In this document: in pieces, positions 16,460 to 27,569 of the stretch
Position numbering within the stretch: the first letter of the stretch is position 1
Layout of the letters: every line of letters begins with the position of its first letter
NCBI GenBank assembly: GCA_900109895.1
Contig: FOBR01000001.1
Location: 310,001-374,000 of the forward strand
Origin: a bacterium A37T11
Lineage (GTDB): Bacteria > Bacteroidota > Bacteroidia > Sphingobacteriales > Sphingobacteriaceae
Reading direction: 5' to 3'
DNA: 64,000 bases
Notes under the pieces: generated by a model
Told to the model about the DNA's origin: nothing
The model's input: the letters and a program-made list of their open reading frames with translations, nothing else
Databases searched by the model: none
Position numbers and translations under genes: made by a program

Positions 16460-18718
16460 ATGAGTAAAACGAATCGTAAACTAGACGCATTAAATTACCA
16501 TGCCAATGGCCGGCCAGGAAAAATTGCCGTAATACCGACTAAACCCACTAACTCGCAGCGCGATCTTTCTTTGGCCTATTCTCCTGGGGTTGCTGAGCCC
16601 TGTCTTAAAATTGCAGAAAATACGGAGGATGTTTATAAATATACAGCAAAAGGTAATCTGGTTGCGGTGATCAGCAATGGATCAGCTGTACTGGGCCTTG
16701 GTAACATTGGTCCCGAAGCCGGCAAGCCGGTTATGGAAGGCAAGGGTTTATTGTTTAAAATCTTTGCGGATATTGATGTTTTTGATCTTGAGATCAATGT
16801 GCACCAAATTGACCAATTTGTTCAGGTGGTTAAGGCCTTGGAGCCTACTTTTGGCGGCATTAACCTGGAAGATATTAAGGCTCCTGAATGTTTCGAAATA
16901 GAACGCAGGCTTAAAGAGGAAATGAATATACCCGTGATGCATGATGACCAGCATGGCACGGCCATTATTTCAGGAGCAGCTCTTTTAAATGCGTGTGAAT
17001 TGCAGCATAAAAAGCTTGATAACATTAAGATCGTTGTAAATGGGGCCGGTGCTGCAGCTGTTTCCTGTACACGGATGTACCTTTCACTGGGCGCAAAAAT
17101 TGAGAATGTTGTGATGGTAGATCGTACGGGTGTTATCAGAAAGGACCGTGATGAATTGGATGTAACCAAGGCTCCATTTGCCACAGCGCGTAATATATAT
17201 ACGCTAGAGGAGGCCATGAAAGATGCCGATGTTTTCATTGGGTTATCTGCAGCCAACACCTTGTCTGCTGAAGCCCTTAAAAGCATGGCCCCGAATCCCA
17301 TTGTATTTGCGATGGCTAATCCAGATCCTGAAATTGATTATACGCTTGCCTGCCAAACTCGCAAGGATGTCATTATGGCTACCGGCAGATCTGACTTTCC
17401 TAACCAGGTGAATAATGTGCTCGGATTTCCTTATATCTTTAGAGGAGCCTTGGATGTGAGGGCCCGGGGCATCAATGAGGAGATGAAGATAGCAGCGGTG
17501 TACGCCCTTGCCGAATTGGCCAAAAAGCCGGTTCCTGAAGCGGTCAATGTGACGTATAATGATAATACCCTGAAATTTGGTAAGGAATATATTATTCCTA
17601 AACCTACCGACCCCCGATTGATCACAGAGGTAGCCCCTGCTGTTGCACTGGCAGCGATCCAATCGGGTATTGCCCGCAAAACGATTACTAATTGGGACGA
17701 CTACAAAGATGAGTTACGACGCCGTTTGGGCTTAGAAGATGTGCTGATGCGTGATCTGAGCGCTGCGGCAAAACGAAATCCTAAACGGGTCGTGTTTGCT
17801 GAGGCTGACAACTACCGCATTTTAAGAGCGGCACAAATTATAAAGGATGAGGGTATTGCTGAGCCGATCTTACTGGGAAGAAAAACGAAAATACAGGAGA
17901 TTCTTGCCGAAAACGCCATTGACCTTGAAAATGTACTGATCATTGACCCTTATGAAGAGTCAGGCACTGAACGATTTAAGAAATATGTTGATTTTCTTTA
18001 TCAAAAACGACAACGAAAAGGGATAAGCCAACTGGAAGCCAATAAACTAATGCTTGACAGGAACTATTTTGGAGCCAGTATGGTACAGTTTGGTGAGGCA
18101 GATACCTTGATTTCAGGGCTCACGAAAAATTACGCAACCACCATCAAACCCGCTCTTCATGTTATCGGGGCAGAGCCGGGCAAACGCCTGGCAGGTATGT
18201 ATATGATGCTGACTAAAAAAGGGCCTGTTTTCTTTGGCGACACCACGGTCAACATGAATCCGACAGCTGATGAACTGGTCGATATTACGGTCATGCTGAA
18301 TGAGGCGATCAAGAAATTGAATATTATGCCACGTATTGCACTTTTGTCTTTCTCTAATTTTGGGACCAATGATGGTGAAGTACCTGCAAAAACCCGCAAA
18401 GCGGTTGAAAAACTACATGCGTTGCATCCCGAAATTGTGGTTGACGGTGAAATGCAAGCAAATTTTGCCATGAACAGCAAAATGCTTGAGGAAAATTTTC
18501 CATTTAGCATGTTAAATGGAAAACCAGCTAATACACTGGTATTCCCCAATCTTGAATCAGGAAATATTGCATATAAACTATTGCAGGAAATTGGGGAAGC
18601 AGAGGCTGTAGGACCCATTTTATTAGGAATGAATAAGCCTGTACATGTGTTGCAACTGGGTAGTTCAGTAAGAGAAATTGTGAACATGGTGACCATTGCG
18701 GTCATAGATGTTCAATAA
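16460..18718 (+). CDS. maeB: NADP-dependent malic enzyme with phosphotransacetylase-like domain
   Basis: The 752-residue protein oxidatively decarboxylates malate to pyruvate and makes NADPH. The N-terminal malic domain shows SPGVAEPC (Tyr40 just before it), the lysine-bearing [20 protein letters not shown] and [11 protein letters not shown] Rossmann NAD(P) domain follows ([12 protein letters not shown]). From about residue 430 the C-terminal part is a phosphotransacetylase-like domain ([17 protein letters not shown]), as in E. coli MaeB, where it is non-catalytic and thought to sense acetyl-CoA. The ATG at 16460 ([14 protein letters not shown]) is the family start. It is followed after 25 bp by ruvA. 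Confidence 0.95.
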   Translation: MSKTNRKLDALNYHANGRPGKIAVIPTKPTNSQRDLSLAYSPGVAEPCLKIAENTEDVYKYTAKGNLVAVISNGSAVLGLGNIGPEAGKPVMEGKGLLFKIFADIDVFDLEINVHQIDQFVQVVKALEPTFGGINLEDIKAPECFEIERRLKEEMNIPVMHDDQHGTAIISGAALLNACELQHKKLDNIKIVVNGAGAAAVSCTRMYLSLGAKIENVVMVDRTGVIRKDRDELDVTKAPFATARNIYTLEEAMKDADVFIGLSAANTLSAEALKSMAPNPIVFAMANPDPEIDYTLACQTRKDVIMATGRSDFPNQVNNVLGFPYIFRGALDVRARGINEEMKIAAVYALAELAKKPVPEAVNVTYNDNTLKFGKEYIIPKPTDPRLITEVAPAVALAAIQSGIARKTITNWDDYKDELRRRLGLEDVLMRDLSAAAKRNPKRVVFAEADNYRILRAAQIIKDEGIAEPILLGRKTKIQEILAENAIDLENVLIIDPYEESGTERFKKYVDFLYQKRQRKGISQLEANKLMLDRNYFGASMVQFGEADTLISGLTKNYATTIKPALHVIGAEPGKRLAGMYMMLTKKGPVFFGDTTVNMNPTADELVDITVMLNEAIKKLNIMPRIALLSFSNFGTNDGEVPAKTRKAVEKLHALHPEIVVDGEMQANFAMNSKMLEENFPFSMLNGKPANTLVFPNLESGNIAYKLLQEIGEAEAVGPILLGMNKPVHVLQLGSSVREIVNMVTIAVIDVQ

Positions 18719-18743
18719 ATAAAAATACAGTTTACTAACGCTG

Positions 18744-19328
18744 ATGATGTACGAATATTTAAACGGAAAACTGGTTTTTAAAGCGCCAACCTATGTGGTG
18801 ATCGATGTGGGTGGCGTAGGCTACCATGTAAATATATCTCTTAACACCTTTGCTCAAATTAAGGATCGGGAGCAATGTAAACTTTTCATTAGCTTTCAGG
18901 TTAAAGAAGATTCTCATTCTTTGTATGGTTTTGCTGAGGATGGTGAACGACGGCTTTTTGAGCACCTGATCTCTGTATCAGGTATTGGACCCAATACGGG
19001 AAGAATGATTCTTTCATCCATCACACCTGATGAAATCCAATCGGCTATCATCACCGGAAATGTCCCGCTTATTCAGCGTATTAAGGGTATTGGGCCTAAA
19101 ACTGCCCAACGCCTGATCCTGGAGTTGCAGGATAAGCTGAAAAAACAAGGCGCTGACACGTGGCTGTCAGTTCCTCAAAAACAAAGTATTCCGGAAGAGG
19201 CCCTGTCTGCCCTTGTCATGCTTGGATTTACCAAACAACAAGCTGAAAAAGTACTTAATGAAATTGTAAGGAATAGTGGAGAACTTTCGGTTGAGGACTT
19301 GATCAAGGCCGCCTTAAAAAAATTATAG
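18744..19328 (+). CDS. ruvA: Holliday junction DNA helicase subunit RuvA
   Basis: The 194-residue protein binds four-way junctions and loads RuvB. The N-terminal OB-fold begins MYEYLNGKLVFKAPTYVVIDVGGVGYHV. Two helix-hairpin-helix motifs are visible, LISVSGIGPNTGRMIL and IQRIKGIGPKTAQRLILEL. The C-terminal domain III (SALVMLGFTKQQAEKVLNEI), which contacts RuvB, is present. Two adjacent ATGs (18744 and 18747) are both possible starts. It lies between maeB and sprA; ruvA directly before sprA is an order I know from related genomes. ruvB is not in the window. Confidence 0.95.
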   Translation: MMYEYLNGKLVFKAPTYVVIDVGGVGYHVNISLNTFAQIKDREQCKLFISFQVKEDSHSLYGFAEDGERRLFEHLISVSGIGPNTGRMILSSITPDEIQSAIITGNVPLIQRIKGIGPKTAQRLILELQDKLKKQGADTWLSVPQKQSIPEEALSALVMLGFTKQQAEKVLNEIVRNSGELSVEDLIKAALKKL

Positions 19329-19348
19329 GCTAAATTAATGGGTACGAA

Positions 19349-22300
19349 TTGAAAACTACCCGGTTGTTAATATTGCTTTTAATGACTGCGTCGGCTCAAA
19401 CCGGCATTGCCTATGCGCAACATCCCATTGACTCCTTATTGCGGGATAGTATTCCTGATAGTCTTAAATTAACCTATCCTATTACTGATCATCCTTTCCT
19501 CAATCTGCATCCCCTTCATAAAGGAATTGATCTGTTCGCTCCTAAAAATATAGAGCGGACGGTTGAATTTGATCCGATCAGCAAGCAGTATATTGTTCGC
19601 GAAAAACTTGGCAATTTTTTATACCGGCCACCGCAATATTTTTCTATTGATGAATTTTTACGCTATGACCAGGCATACGGAAAACGGAATTATTGGCGCC
19701 AGCTTTCTGACCGGGCCATCAATGAAACGCGGCAGCAGGGTATTCTTCCTGCTATTGAGGTGCATAGTGAAAGTTTTGAAAAAATATTTGGTGGCAATAC
19801 CATCAGTATCATTCCCAGGGGAAGTGCCGACGTGACTTTAATGGGCCAGGTCAGCAAAAATAAAAACCCGCTGTTTAACGAGCGCCAACGCAAACAGCTC
19901 AATTTTGATTTTGACCAGCGGATACAAATGAACGTAACGGGCCAGATTGGTGACAAACTCAAGCTTACGACCAATTATAATACAGAGTCCCAATTTGATT
20001 TTGAAAATCAGATCAAACTTGATTATACGGGCAAGGATGATGACATCATCCGTAAAATAGAGGTTGGAAATGTTAGTATGCCGATAAATTCTACCTTAAT
20101 TTCAGGCACACAGGCTCTCTTTGGTATTAAAACCCAGTTACAATTTGGAAAACTGGGTGTGACAAGTGTGTTTTCTCAACAGCGCTCCCAATCAAAAGAG
20201 ATCACGATTAATAATGGCGCACAACAAAGTGAATTCTCCATCTCTGCTGATAGTTATGAGTCTAACCGCCACTATTTTCTTGCGCAGTATTTCCGGGAAA
20301 ATTTTAATCGGGCATTAAGTAATGCGCCGGTTTTAATGACCAATGTAAATATTACACAAATTGAAGTTTGGGTCACTAACCGAAGCAATGCCTATATGGA
20401 TTCAAGGGATGTGCTGGCCTTATTGGATCTAGGCGAATATAATCCATACAATACCACCCTGGTCCACCCCAAAAATTCACCTTTACCCTCGTCTGGTATT
20501 CCAGGACAAAATGGTGCGCTGCTTTCCAATGATCTAAGCACACTATTGGGCGATCAATACCGACAAACAAATTCAAATGCCATCCAAACCCTTTTTCAGG
20601 GTTCAGGGGCCAATGATAATTATGCTAAATTGACTTATGCCCGTAAATTAAGGCCTGATGAGTTCGTACTCAACACCAGGCTTGGCTTTATTTCATTAAA
20701 CGTGGCCCTGAATGCAGACCAGGTATTGGCAGTGGCTTATCGCTACACAGCTAATGGGCGAGAGTACCAGGTAGGGGAGTTTTCGACAGACAGGGCAATC
20801 AATCCATCCAATCCGGAGATGCTTTATGTTAAACTGCTAAAAAACGAGATATTAAAAACAACTTTGCCTACTTGGGACCTGATGATGAAGAATATTTATT
20901 CTATCGGCGCTTACCAAGTCTCACCGGCAAATTTTTTCCTGAATATTTTTCGCCTGGATGATGAAAGTGGCGTAGAACAGACCGTGATGGCTGAAGGCAG
21001 CAGGACGGCAAATAAACTTTGGATACAGCTTACGGGCCTGGATCGGCTTAACCCGCAAAATAGCCGACAGCCGGATGGGGTGTTTGATTTTCTGGATGGG
21101 GTGACCATCGATGCGAAAAACGGGAGGCTGATGTTTCCTGTACTGGAACCTTTTGGCAAGGATTTAGCCAGCCAGTTTGCTCCGGGTGAGGAGCTGCTGG
21201 CAGATAAATACATTTTTCAAGCGCTTTATGATTCAACTGTTGTATTGGCACAACAGCTATATGCCAACAAAAACAGGTACGTTATTAAAGGTACCTATGA
21301 ATCAGAGGTAGGCACAGAATTTCAGCTTGGCGCTATCAATGTTCCGTATGGATCGGTGCAGGTATTTGCCGGCAACCTGCCTTTACAGGAAGGTACCGAC
21401 TTTACGGTAGATTATGACATTGGCCGCGTGCGTATACTCAATGAATCAGTGTTACAATCCGGACAGCCTGTTCGCATTAAGATGGAAAACAACGAGCTTT
21501 TTGGCTTGCAACAGCGGACGTTATTTGGTACTCGACTTGACTACTTGGCCAGCGATAAGTTGCAGTTAGGCGCTACTTATATGAACCTAAGCGAAAAACC
21601 ACTTACTCAAAAGGTGAATATAGGGCAAGAACCTATCTCCAACACCATGTGGGGCTTTGATGTGAATTATAACAGTACCTCGCGCTGGCTGACACGCATG
21701 GTTGACAAGCTTCCATTTATTAATACAAAGGCCGAGTCATCCATTTCGTTTTATGGCGAGTTTGCCCAACTGATTCCGGGCAGCCCGAAAGCACTTAATT
21801 TTGCCGGGTCTCAAAATGGCGTAAGTTACATCGACGATTTTGAAAACAGCCAATCTGTGATCGACTTAAAAGGGTCGCTGAATTGGCAAATATCGGGAAC
21901 CCCACAACTCTTTCCGGAATCAAACAACAGTGATGACCTGTCATACGGGTTTAACCGCGCCCGCTTGGCTTTTTATAATATTGATCCTATTTTTTATCGC
22001 AATAACAATTTAACGCCCGATAATATCCGCTCGAACGTTAAGGAGCTTTCCAATCATTATGTACGTGAAGTTTTAGAACAGGAAGTATTCCCGAATAAAG
22101 AGTCGATCACCGGGCAACCTTTATATATGTCTACCCTTGATTTGGGCTATTATCCAATGCTCCGCGGACCACATAACTACACCAATACCGGAATTACCAT
22201 GGATGGAAAGCTCACGAATCCAAAGGATCGCTGGGGTGGCATCTTCCGTAAAATTGAAACACCTGATTTTGAGTCGCAGAATATTGGTTTTATTGAGGTA

Positions 22301-25300
22301 TGGATGATGGACCCGTTTGTTTACAAAAAAAATGCAGATGGGGGTGATCTTTATTTTAACTTGGGTAACATTTCAGAAGACATTTTGAAAGATGGCCGCA
22401 AATCTATGGAAAATGGCCTGCCAGCCAACGGCGACCTTTCGCAGATAGAAACTACCCATTGGGGCAGGGTGATCAAAAACCAACCTGTTGTGCAGGCCTT
22501 TGATAACGATCCTGCTGCCAGAGCCCGGCAGGATGTGGGCCTGGATGGATTGAGTGATGACGACGAGCGCAGCCAATTTGCCAACTTTCTAAACCAGATG
22601 AACGGGGCATTAGGCCCTGAAGCGGCAGCAGCGCTTAATTTAGACCCTTCAGGGGATGATTATAGTTATTATCGCGGACCCGACTTGGATGCACAGCGTG
22701 CCGGTATTCTTAAACGTTACGAACGCTATAATGGTACCGAAGGTAATTCTAAAACGCCTGAGCAATCTACTCAGCAACTCGATATCCAAACTTCAGCAGC
22801 TACCCTACTTCCAGATGCCGAAGATATTAACCGGGATAATAACATGAACGAGGCTGATGAATATTACCAATATCGCTTATCCATCCGTCCGCAGGATATG
22901 CAGGTGGGTAAAAATTTTATTGTGGATAAGATTACTGCCAATGTGACGCTGGCCAACAAACAGAAACAGGATGTCAACTGGTATCAGTTTCGGATACCGA
23001 TAACCGAGTTTCAGGACAAGGTGGGCGATATCCAGGATTTCAAGTCGATCCGTTTTGTACGGATGTTCCTCACTCATTTTGCGGATACCACGGTACTCCG
23101 CATGGCGAAATTGCAGTTGGTAAGAGGCGAATGGCGCGGATATAATGCCGAAGAAACTATTGCCAAAGTGCTTGTAGATCCGGCAATGACCAACCAAACT
23201 CCCAGTCTGGATGCTTCCAAAATTGAGGTAGCGGCCGTTAATATTGAGCAGAATGGTAACCGCACACCCATCCCTTATGTAGTTCCTCCCGGCATTGAGC
23301 GCCAAATTGATTACGGAAACTCAAACACCAATGTTAGGCTCAATGAACAGGCGCTATCGCTTGATGTGAGAAACCTCAGTGATGGTTATGGACGCGCGGC
23401 TTACCGCACCTCAACCAACGATTTCCGCTCATATAAACGCATACAAATGTTTGTGCATGCCGAACAGCACACAGATCCGGCATTAATTGGCCTCAAAAAC
23501 TATGATCTCCGGGCGTTTCTACGCATTGGCATAGATGGACAGGATAATTATTATGAGTATAGTATGCCACTTAAGGTAACCAATCAGGGCGCAAAAGACC
23601 CTGAGGTGGTTTGGCCCGAAGATAACCGGATGAACATCCGCATCGAGTTATTTCAGGAGATCAAAGAAGCCCGGAACCGTGCCATTGCTACAGGACAGGC
23701 TGCTATTAACAAACCCTACAGCATGAGTGATGGGGAAAATACAATAACCATCAAAGGCCAGCCCGATATTAGCAAGGTGCGGTTTTATATGTTGGGAGTA
23801 CTTAATCCGCTAAAACAGTCGGCCAGAGCCAGCGAGGACGATGGCCAGAATAAGTCGGCCATCATTTGGTTTAATGAGCTTCGCCTTACTGACTTTGATG
23901 ACAAAGGGGGGTGGGCAGCCACCGCAAGGCTCAATGCCAAACTTGCCGACCTTGCCGACGTTACTTTATCAGGCAGTAAAAGTACCATCGGTTTTGGATC
24001 GATCGACCAACGTATTAGCGAGCGCAACCGCAGTGATGACAAGCTCATAGATTTGACGACGAGCGTTGAATTTGGCAAATTTTTCCCTGAAAGCAGCGGC
24101 ATCCGCATACCGTTTTATTTTAACTACTCCAATCAGGTAAGCACGCCCCAGTACAACCCGCTCATGCCGGATATTGAATTAAAGAATTCGCTGGCCGGCC
24201 TTAATAATCGTCAAAAAGATTCTTTACTACGTATCACAGAAGATTTTACCACCAGGAAAAGTTTTAATTTTACCAATGTGCGCAAGATTCGTATGAATCC
24301 TGATAAACCGGTACACTTGTGGGATATTGAAAATTGGAGCCTTTCATATGCCTATACACAATATTACCATCGGGATTACCTTACCGAAATGTCTCTGCAA
24401 AAAAATTACCGGGCTTCGCTGGCATATGACTTTAGTAATACCACAGAAAAGTACATAGAGCCCTTCAAAAAGATTTTCAAAAACAATTCATTGACTTTGC
24501 TGCGTGATTTAAATTTTAACCTGATGCCATCGCTCATCAATTTCAGGATAGAGGTTGACCGGCTTTACAATGAAAATACATTGCGCGAAAACTCACCCGC
24601 CAATACAATCGTAGGATCGCAAGGCCTGGGAACACTCTATAATAAGAATTTTACCATGAATCGGTATTACGGTGTTAGCTGGAATCTTACACGCAACCTT
24701 AAATTAGATTTCAATGCCACCAATTATTCAGTCATTGATGAGCCGCAAGGGCGGCTTGACGGGCTAAAAAGAGATACTCTTTGGGAAAATTTCTGGAAAC
24801 TGGGCCGTACGACCGACTATAATCACATGCTTAACCTCAATTATACCGTGCCGCTTGATAAAATACCCGGGTTAAAATGGGTAAATCTGGTAGCCCGCTA
24901 TGGCGCCCAGTTCACCTGGCAGGCAGAGCCTTTAGTTACGCAGGAAAACCCGGATATAAATTTGGGTAACAGCATTCAAAATTCGCGTACGATCCAGGTA
25001 AATCCTACCTTGAATATGACCGGGCTTTATAGCATGTTAGGGCTTGACAATGATGAAGGCGGAGGAGGCCTTGGTGTGCTGAAAAATTTGCTGACCAGCA
25101 TTAAAAACGTAAATGCTGCCTTTACCCGGACTGAAGGCACCTATCTTCCTGGCTATACCCCCAAGACCAATATATTGGGTTATGATTTTGATATGAATGC
25201 TCCAGGGCTGAGCTTTTTATTAGGAGGTCAGAGTAATATATGGCGAAAAGCCGCTGCCAATGGATGGCTTACCTCTGATTCGCTGCAAACGCAACTATAT

Positions 25301-26401
25301 TCCCAAAATTTACTGGAAGACTTTTCTATAAGGGCCATCATTGAACCGTTTCGGGACCTCAGTATTGAATTAACTGCCAACCGCATCCGCAACCAAAGTT
25401 TTACTACCACCATCAGTTACTCGTCCCAAATCGAGCAATATGAGAACCTAACTCCCAACACAAGCGGCGATTATAGCATTTCGTTTTTTTCCCTAGGGTC
25501 AGCGTTCAAAAACGGAAATAGCCTTTACCATAAGTTTGAAACAAGCCGTGAAGCCATATCGCAACGGCTGGGAAGTAAAAATATTAATTCCGGAGGCATT
25601 ACCAACGGGTACGCAGATGGTTACGGCCCTGCATCCCAGGACGTGGTGGTTAGCGCATTTCTTGAAACCTATGCCGGAAGAAAAAGCTCCCGGCCAAGCA
25701 ACTTTCCAAAGATACCTATACCCAATTGGTTCATTACCTATAACGGATTAAATAAGCTTACTTATTTGGAAGATGTTTTTGCCAATGTGACACTGACCCA
25801 TAAATACAATACATCCTATAACGTAAACGGTTACAATTCGATGTTAAGGTATGCAGAAGCCGATGGAGCGCCTTCGGCACGCGACGTTAATGACAATTTT
25901 TTGCCTGAACTGCAATATACGCAGATCACTTTGTTTGAACAATTCATTCCGCTGATCGGTATAGACGCACGTTTTAAGAATAACATGAGCGCGCGGGCAG
26001 AGTTCCGTAAATCGCGTACCCTTAGCCTCAGTTTGCAGAATAGCCAGCTATCGCAGCTGAACGACCAGGGTTTTGTACTGGGTTTTGGATATCGATTCAG
26101 CGGCTTTCAGTTTCCTTTTGGGTTATTTGAGAGCATTAAGCTTGACAACGACCTGAACCTGCGCCTGGATGCGTCTATAAATGATCTAAAAACAATAGTT
26201 TACCGGCCGGATGCCGGGGCTTCAGAAGTTGCGGCAGGTAACCTGAACATCAGTTATAAACCTTCTGTCGAATACTTCATCAATCAACGTTTTAACATGC
26301 GCCTTTTTTATGACAGCAACATGGTTAAACCGTATACTTCACAAACGTTTGCCACATCCTACACTAATTTTGGTATAAATCTGCGGATGATGCTTCAATA
26401 A
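19349..26401 (+). CDS. sprA: Cell surface protein SprA (type IX secretion translocon / gliding)
   Basis: This 2350-residue outer membrane protein has the size and N-terminus of SprA, the very large beta-barrel that is the translocon of the type IX secretion system and is needed for gliding in Flavobacterium. A signal peptide (residues 1-24, ending AYAQ) precedes the mature chain. Recognisable SprA stretches include IFGGNTISIIPRGSADVT, FDQRIQMNVTGQIGDKLKL, DYDIGRVRILNESVL and SFYGEFAQLIPG. The only sensible start is TTG at 19349, because the ATG at 19338 is out of frame. It follows ruvA by 20 bp, and gcvH downstream has its own promoter. No other T9SS core genes (gldKLMN, sov) are adjacent, as is usual. 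Confidence 0.95.
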   Translation: MKTTRLLILLLMTASAQTGIAYAQHPIDSLLRDSIPDSLKLTYPITDHPFLNLHPLHKGIDLFAPKNIERTVEFDPISKQYIVREKLGNFLYRPPQYFSIDEFLRYDQAYGKRNYWRQLSDRAINETRQQGILPAIEVHSESFEKIFGGNTISIIPRGSADVTLMGQVSKNKNPLFNERQRKQLNFDFDQRIQMNVTGQIGDKLKLTTNYNTESQFDFENQIKLDYTGKDDDIIRKIEVGNVSMPINSTLISGTQALFGIKTQLQFGKLGVTSVFSQQRSQSKEITINNGAQQSEFSISADSYESNRHYFLAQYFRENFNRALSNAPVLMTNVNITQIEVWVTNRSNAYMDSRDVLALLDLGEYNPYNTTLVHPKNSPLPSSGIPGQNGALLSNDLSTLLGDQYRQTNSNAIQTLFQGSGANDNYAKLTYARKLRPDEFVLNTRLGFISLNVALNADQVLAVAYRYTANGREYQVGEFSTDRAINPSNPEMLYVKLLKNEILKTTLPTWDLMMKNIYSIGAYQVSPANFFLNIFRLDDESGVEQTVMAEGSRTANKLWIQLTGLDRLNPQNSRQPDGVFDFLDGVTIDAKNGRLMFPVLEPFGKDLASQFAPGEELLADKYIFQALYDSTVVLAQQLYANKNRYVIKGTYESEVGTEFQLGAINVPYGSVQVFAGNLPLQEGTDFTVDYDIGRVRILNESVLQSGQPVRIKMENNELFGLQQRTLFGTRLDYLASDKLQLGATYMNLSEKPLTQKVNIGQEPISNTMWGFDVNYNSTSRWLTRMVDKLPFINTKAESSISFYGEFAQLIPGSPKALNFAGSQNGVSYIDDFENSQSVIDLKGSLNWQISGTPQLFPESNNSDDLSYGFNRARLAFYNIDPIFYRNNNLTPDNIRSNVKELSNHYVREVLEQEVFPNKESITGQPLYMSTLDLGYYPMLRGPHNYTNTGITMDGKLTNPKDRWGGIFRKIETPDFESQNIGFIEVWMMDPFVYKKNADGGDLYFNLGNISEDILKDGRKSMENGLPANGDLSQIETTHWGRVIKNQPVVQAFDNDPAARARQDVGLDGLSDDDERSQFANFLNQMNGALGPEAAAALNLDPSGDDYSYYRGPDLDAQRAGILKRYERYNGTEGNSKTPEQSTQQLDIQTSAATLLPDAEDINRDNNMNEADEYYQYRLSIRPQDMQVGKNFIVDKITANVTLANKQKQDVNWYQFRIPITEFQDKVGDIQDFKSIRFVRMFLTHFADTTVLRMAKLQLVRGEWRGYNAEETIAKVLVDPAMTNQTPSLDASKIEVAAVNIEQNGNRTPIPYVVPPGIERQIDYGNSNTNVRLNEQALSLDVRNLSDGYGRAAYRTSTNDFRSYKRIQMFVHAEQHTDPALIGLKNYDLRAFLRIGIDGQDNYYEYSMPLKVTNQGAKDPEVVWPEDNRMNIRIELFQEIKEARNRAIATGQAAINKPYSMSDGENTITIKGQPDISKVRFYMLGVLNPLKQSARASEDDGQNKSAIIWFNELRLTDFDDKGGWAATARLNAKLADLADVTLSGSKSTIGFGSIDQRISERNRSDDKLIDLTTSVEFGKFFPESSGIRIPFYFNYSNQVSTPQYNPLMPDIELKNSLAGLNNRQKDSLLRITEDFTTRKSFNFTNVRKIRMNPDKPVHLWDIENWSLSYAYTQYYHRDYLTEMSLQKNYRASLAYDFSNTTEKYIEPFKKIFKNNSLTLLRDLNFNLMPSLINFRIEVDRLYNENTLRENSPANTIVGSQGLGTLYNKNFTMNRYYGVSWNLTRNLKLDFNATNYSVIDEPQGRLDGLKRDTLWENFWKLGRTTDYNHMLNLNYTVPLDKIPGLKWVNLVARYGAQFTWQAEPLVTQENPDINLGNSIQNSRTIQVNPTLNMTGLYSMLGLDNDEGGGGLGVLKNLLTSIKNVNAAFTRTEGTYLPGYTPKTNILGYDFDMNAPGLSFLLGGQSNIWRKAAANGWLTSDSLQTQLYSQNLLEDFSIRAIIEPFRDLSIELTANRIRNQSFTTTISYSSQIEQYENLTPNTSGDYSISFFSLGSAFKNGNSLYHKFETSREAISQRLGSKNINSGGITNGYADGYGPASQDVVVSAFLETYAGRKSSRPSNFPKIPIPNWFITYNGLNKLTYLEDVFANVTLTHKYNTSYNVNGYNSMLRYAEADGAPSARDVNDNFLPELQYTQITLFEQFIPLIGIDARFKNNMSARAEFRKSRTLSLSLQNSQLSQLNDQGFVLGFGYRFSGFQFPFGLFESIKLDNDLNLRLDASINDLKTIVYRPDAGASEVAAGNLNISYKPSVEYFINQRFNMRLFYDSNMVKPYTSQTFATSYTNFGINLRMMLQ

Positions 26402-26416
26402 GGATGTATTTGAAAT

Positions 26417-26446
26417 TTTGAAATCCATTAAATTTACCTAAGTTTG
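26417..26446 (+). promoter_or_regulatory. Promoter of gcvH
   Basis: TTTG (26417-26420), 18 bp, then TAAGTTTG (26439-26446) matches both consensus boxes with the same spacing as the trp promoter. Transcription would start near 26450, 14 bases before the gcvH ATG. Confidence 0.7.
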
Positions 26447-26463
26447 AACCAAAATTATACACA

Positions 26464-26844
26464 ATGAGTTTTCCATCTGAATTAAAGTACACCAAGGATC
26501 ATGAATGGATCCGCTTAGAAGGCGATGAAGCCGTGGTAGGTATTACTGATTTTGCCCAGGGTGAGCTGGGAGATATTGTATTTGTAGATATTAACACGAC
26601 GGGAGAAGAGGTTAATAAAGATGCTGTTTTTGGGACAATCGAGGCTGTAAAAACGGTTTCTGACCTATTTCTTCCGATAGAAGGAACCGTACTTAGCGTA
26701 AATGAAAAACTCGACGCCAACCCTGAATTGGTTAACCAGGACCCCTACGGTGAAGGTTGGATTATTCGTATCAAACCAAAAAATCTGGCCGATGCAGAAA
26801 CCCTCTTATCGGCTGCTGATTACGAGGCGCTCGTTAAGTCTTAA
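26464..26844 (+). CDS. gcvH: Glycine cleavage system H protein
   Basis: This 126-residue lipoyl carrier shuttles the methylamine intermediate between the P, T and L proteins of the glycine cleavage system. The lipoylated lysine is Lys63 in [19 protein letters not shown] and [18 protein letters not shown] are typical. The length is normal. No gcvP or gcvT is nearby. It has its own promoter and precedes a VanZ-like gene by 42 bp, an arrangement I know from other Bacteroidota. Confidence 0.97.
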   Translation: MSFPSELKYTKDHEWIRLEGDEAVVGITDFAQGELGDIVFVDINTTGEEVNKDAVFGTIEAVKTVSDLFLPIEGTVLSVNEKLDANPELVNQDPYGEGWIIRIKPKNLADAETLLSAADYEALVKS

Positions 26845-26886
26845 AATAGCCGCCTTTATTAGGACATTGATGATCATGCAGACGAT

Positions 26887-27261
26887 ATGAAGCACTACAT
26901 TTGGGCTGCCTTATGGGCTGTTTTTGTATTGGTGTTATGCTGTATACCCATGAATGATGCTGAAAAATTACCAAAATTTGAAGGAATGGATAAGCTGGTA
27001 CATACCGGCTTTTTCTTTGTTTTTACGGTATTGCTATATTTTGGTTCCATCCGACACCACGCGATAATTAGCCTGCCAAACGGCCTGCTTACCAGCCTCA
27101 AGGTGGTCGTTTTATCCCTTTTACTGGCCGCTCTGACTGAATTCCTGCAATGGAAATTTTTTACTTACCGCACTGGCGATCTCTGGGATCTCTTTGCAGA
27201 TTCGGTTGGAACGGGGATGGGTGTATTTGCATTCTTATTTTTAATCATTTTAAATAGATAG
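26887..27261 (+). CDS. VanZ-like family membrane protein
   Basis: This is a 124-residue protein with about four transmembrane helices. The segments MDKLVHTGFFFVFTVLLYFG and LTEFLQWKFFTYRTGDLWDLFADSVGTGMG carry the conserved acidic and glycine pattern of VanZ-like proteins (EFLQ...R..D..D...N/S..G). The function is not established; VanZ itself gives low-level teicoplanin resistance. It is probably co-transcribed with gcvH. Confidence 0.8.
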   Translation: MKHYIWAALWAVFVLVLCCIPMNDAEKLPKFEGMDKLVHTGFFFVFTVLLYFGSIRHHAIISLPNGLLTSLKVVVLSLLLAALTEFLQWKFFTYRTGDLWDLFADSVGTGMGVFAFLFLIILNR

Positions 27262-27311
27262 ATATTTGCGCGAAAGATTTCTTACCTTTACAGGCTAAGG
27301 AAAGAACCATC

Positions 27312-27569
27312 ATGCAAACGACCTTATCAGAATTAAAACCAGGTCAGCACGGCATTATTTTGTCATTTACTGATTTGGAATTATCCCTTAAACTCATGGA
27401 GATGGGTTGCTTGCCAGGCTCAGAAGTTGTTTTTGAGCGCACAGCTCCCCTCGGCGACCCGATTGTAATCACCGTGGCCGGATATCAGCTTAGCTTGCGT
27501 CTCCAGGAAGCCGCAACCATTTTGATAGAGGGCATCCGGACAGAGAAAATGACTAAGGACTATAAATGA
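27312..27569 (+). CDS. feoA: Ferrous iron transport protein A
   Basis: This 85-residue SH3-like protein has the FeoA pattern: TTLSELKPGQHGIIL, LKLMEMGCLPGSEVVFERTAPLGDPI and the end LSLRLQEAATILIE. It is a cytoplasmic helper of the FeoB Fe(II) transporter. Its stop codon overlaps the feoB start (ATGA, 27566-27569), so the two are translationally coupled. No Fur-box-like palindrome stood out upstream. Confidence 0.92.
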   Translation: MQTTLSELKPGQHGIILSFTDLELSLKLMEMGCLPGSEVVFERTAPLGDPIVITVAGYQLSLRLQEAATILIEGIRTEKMTKDYK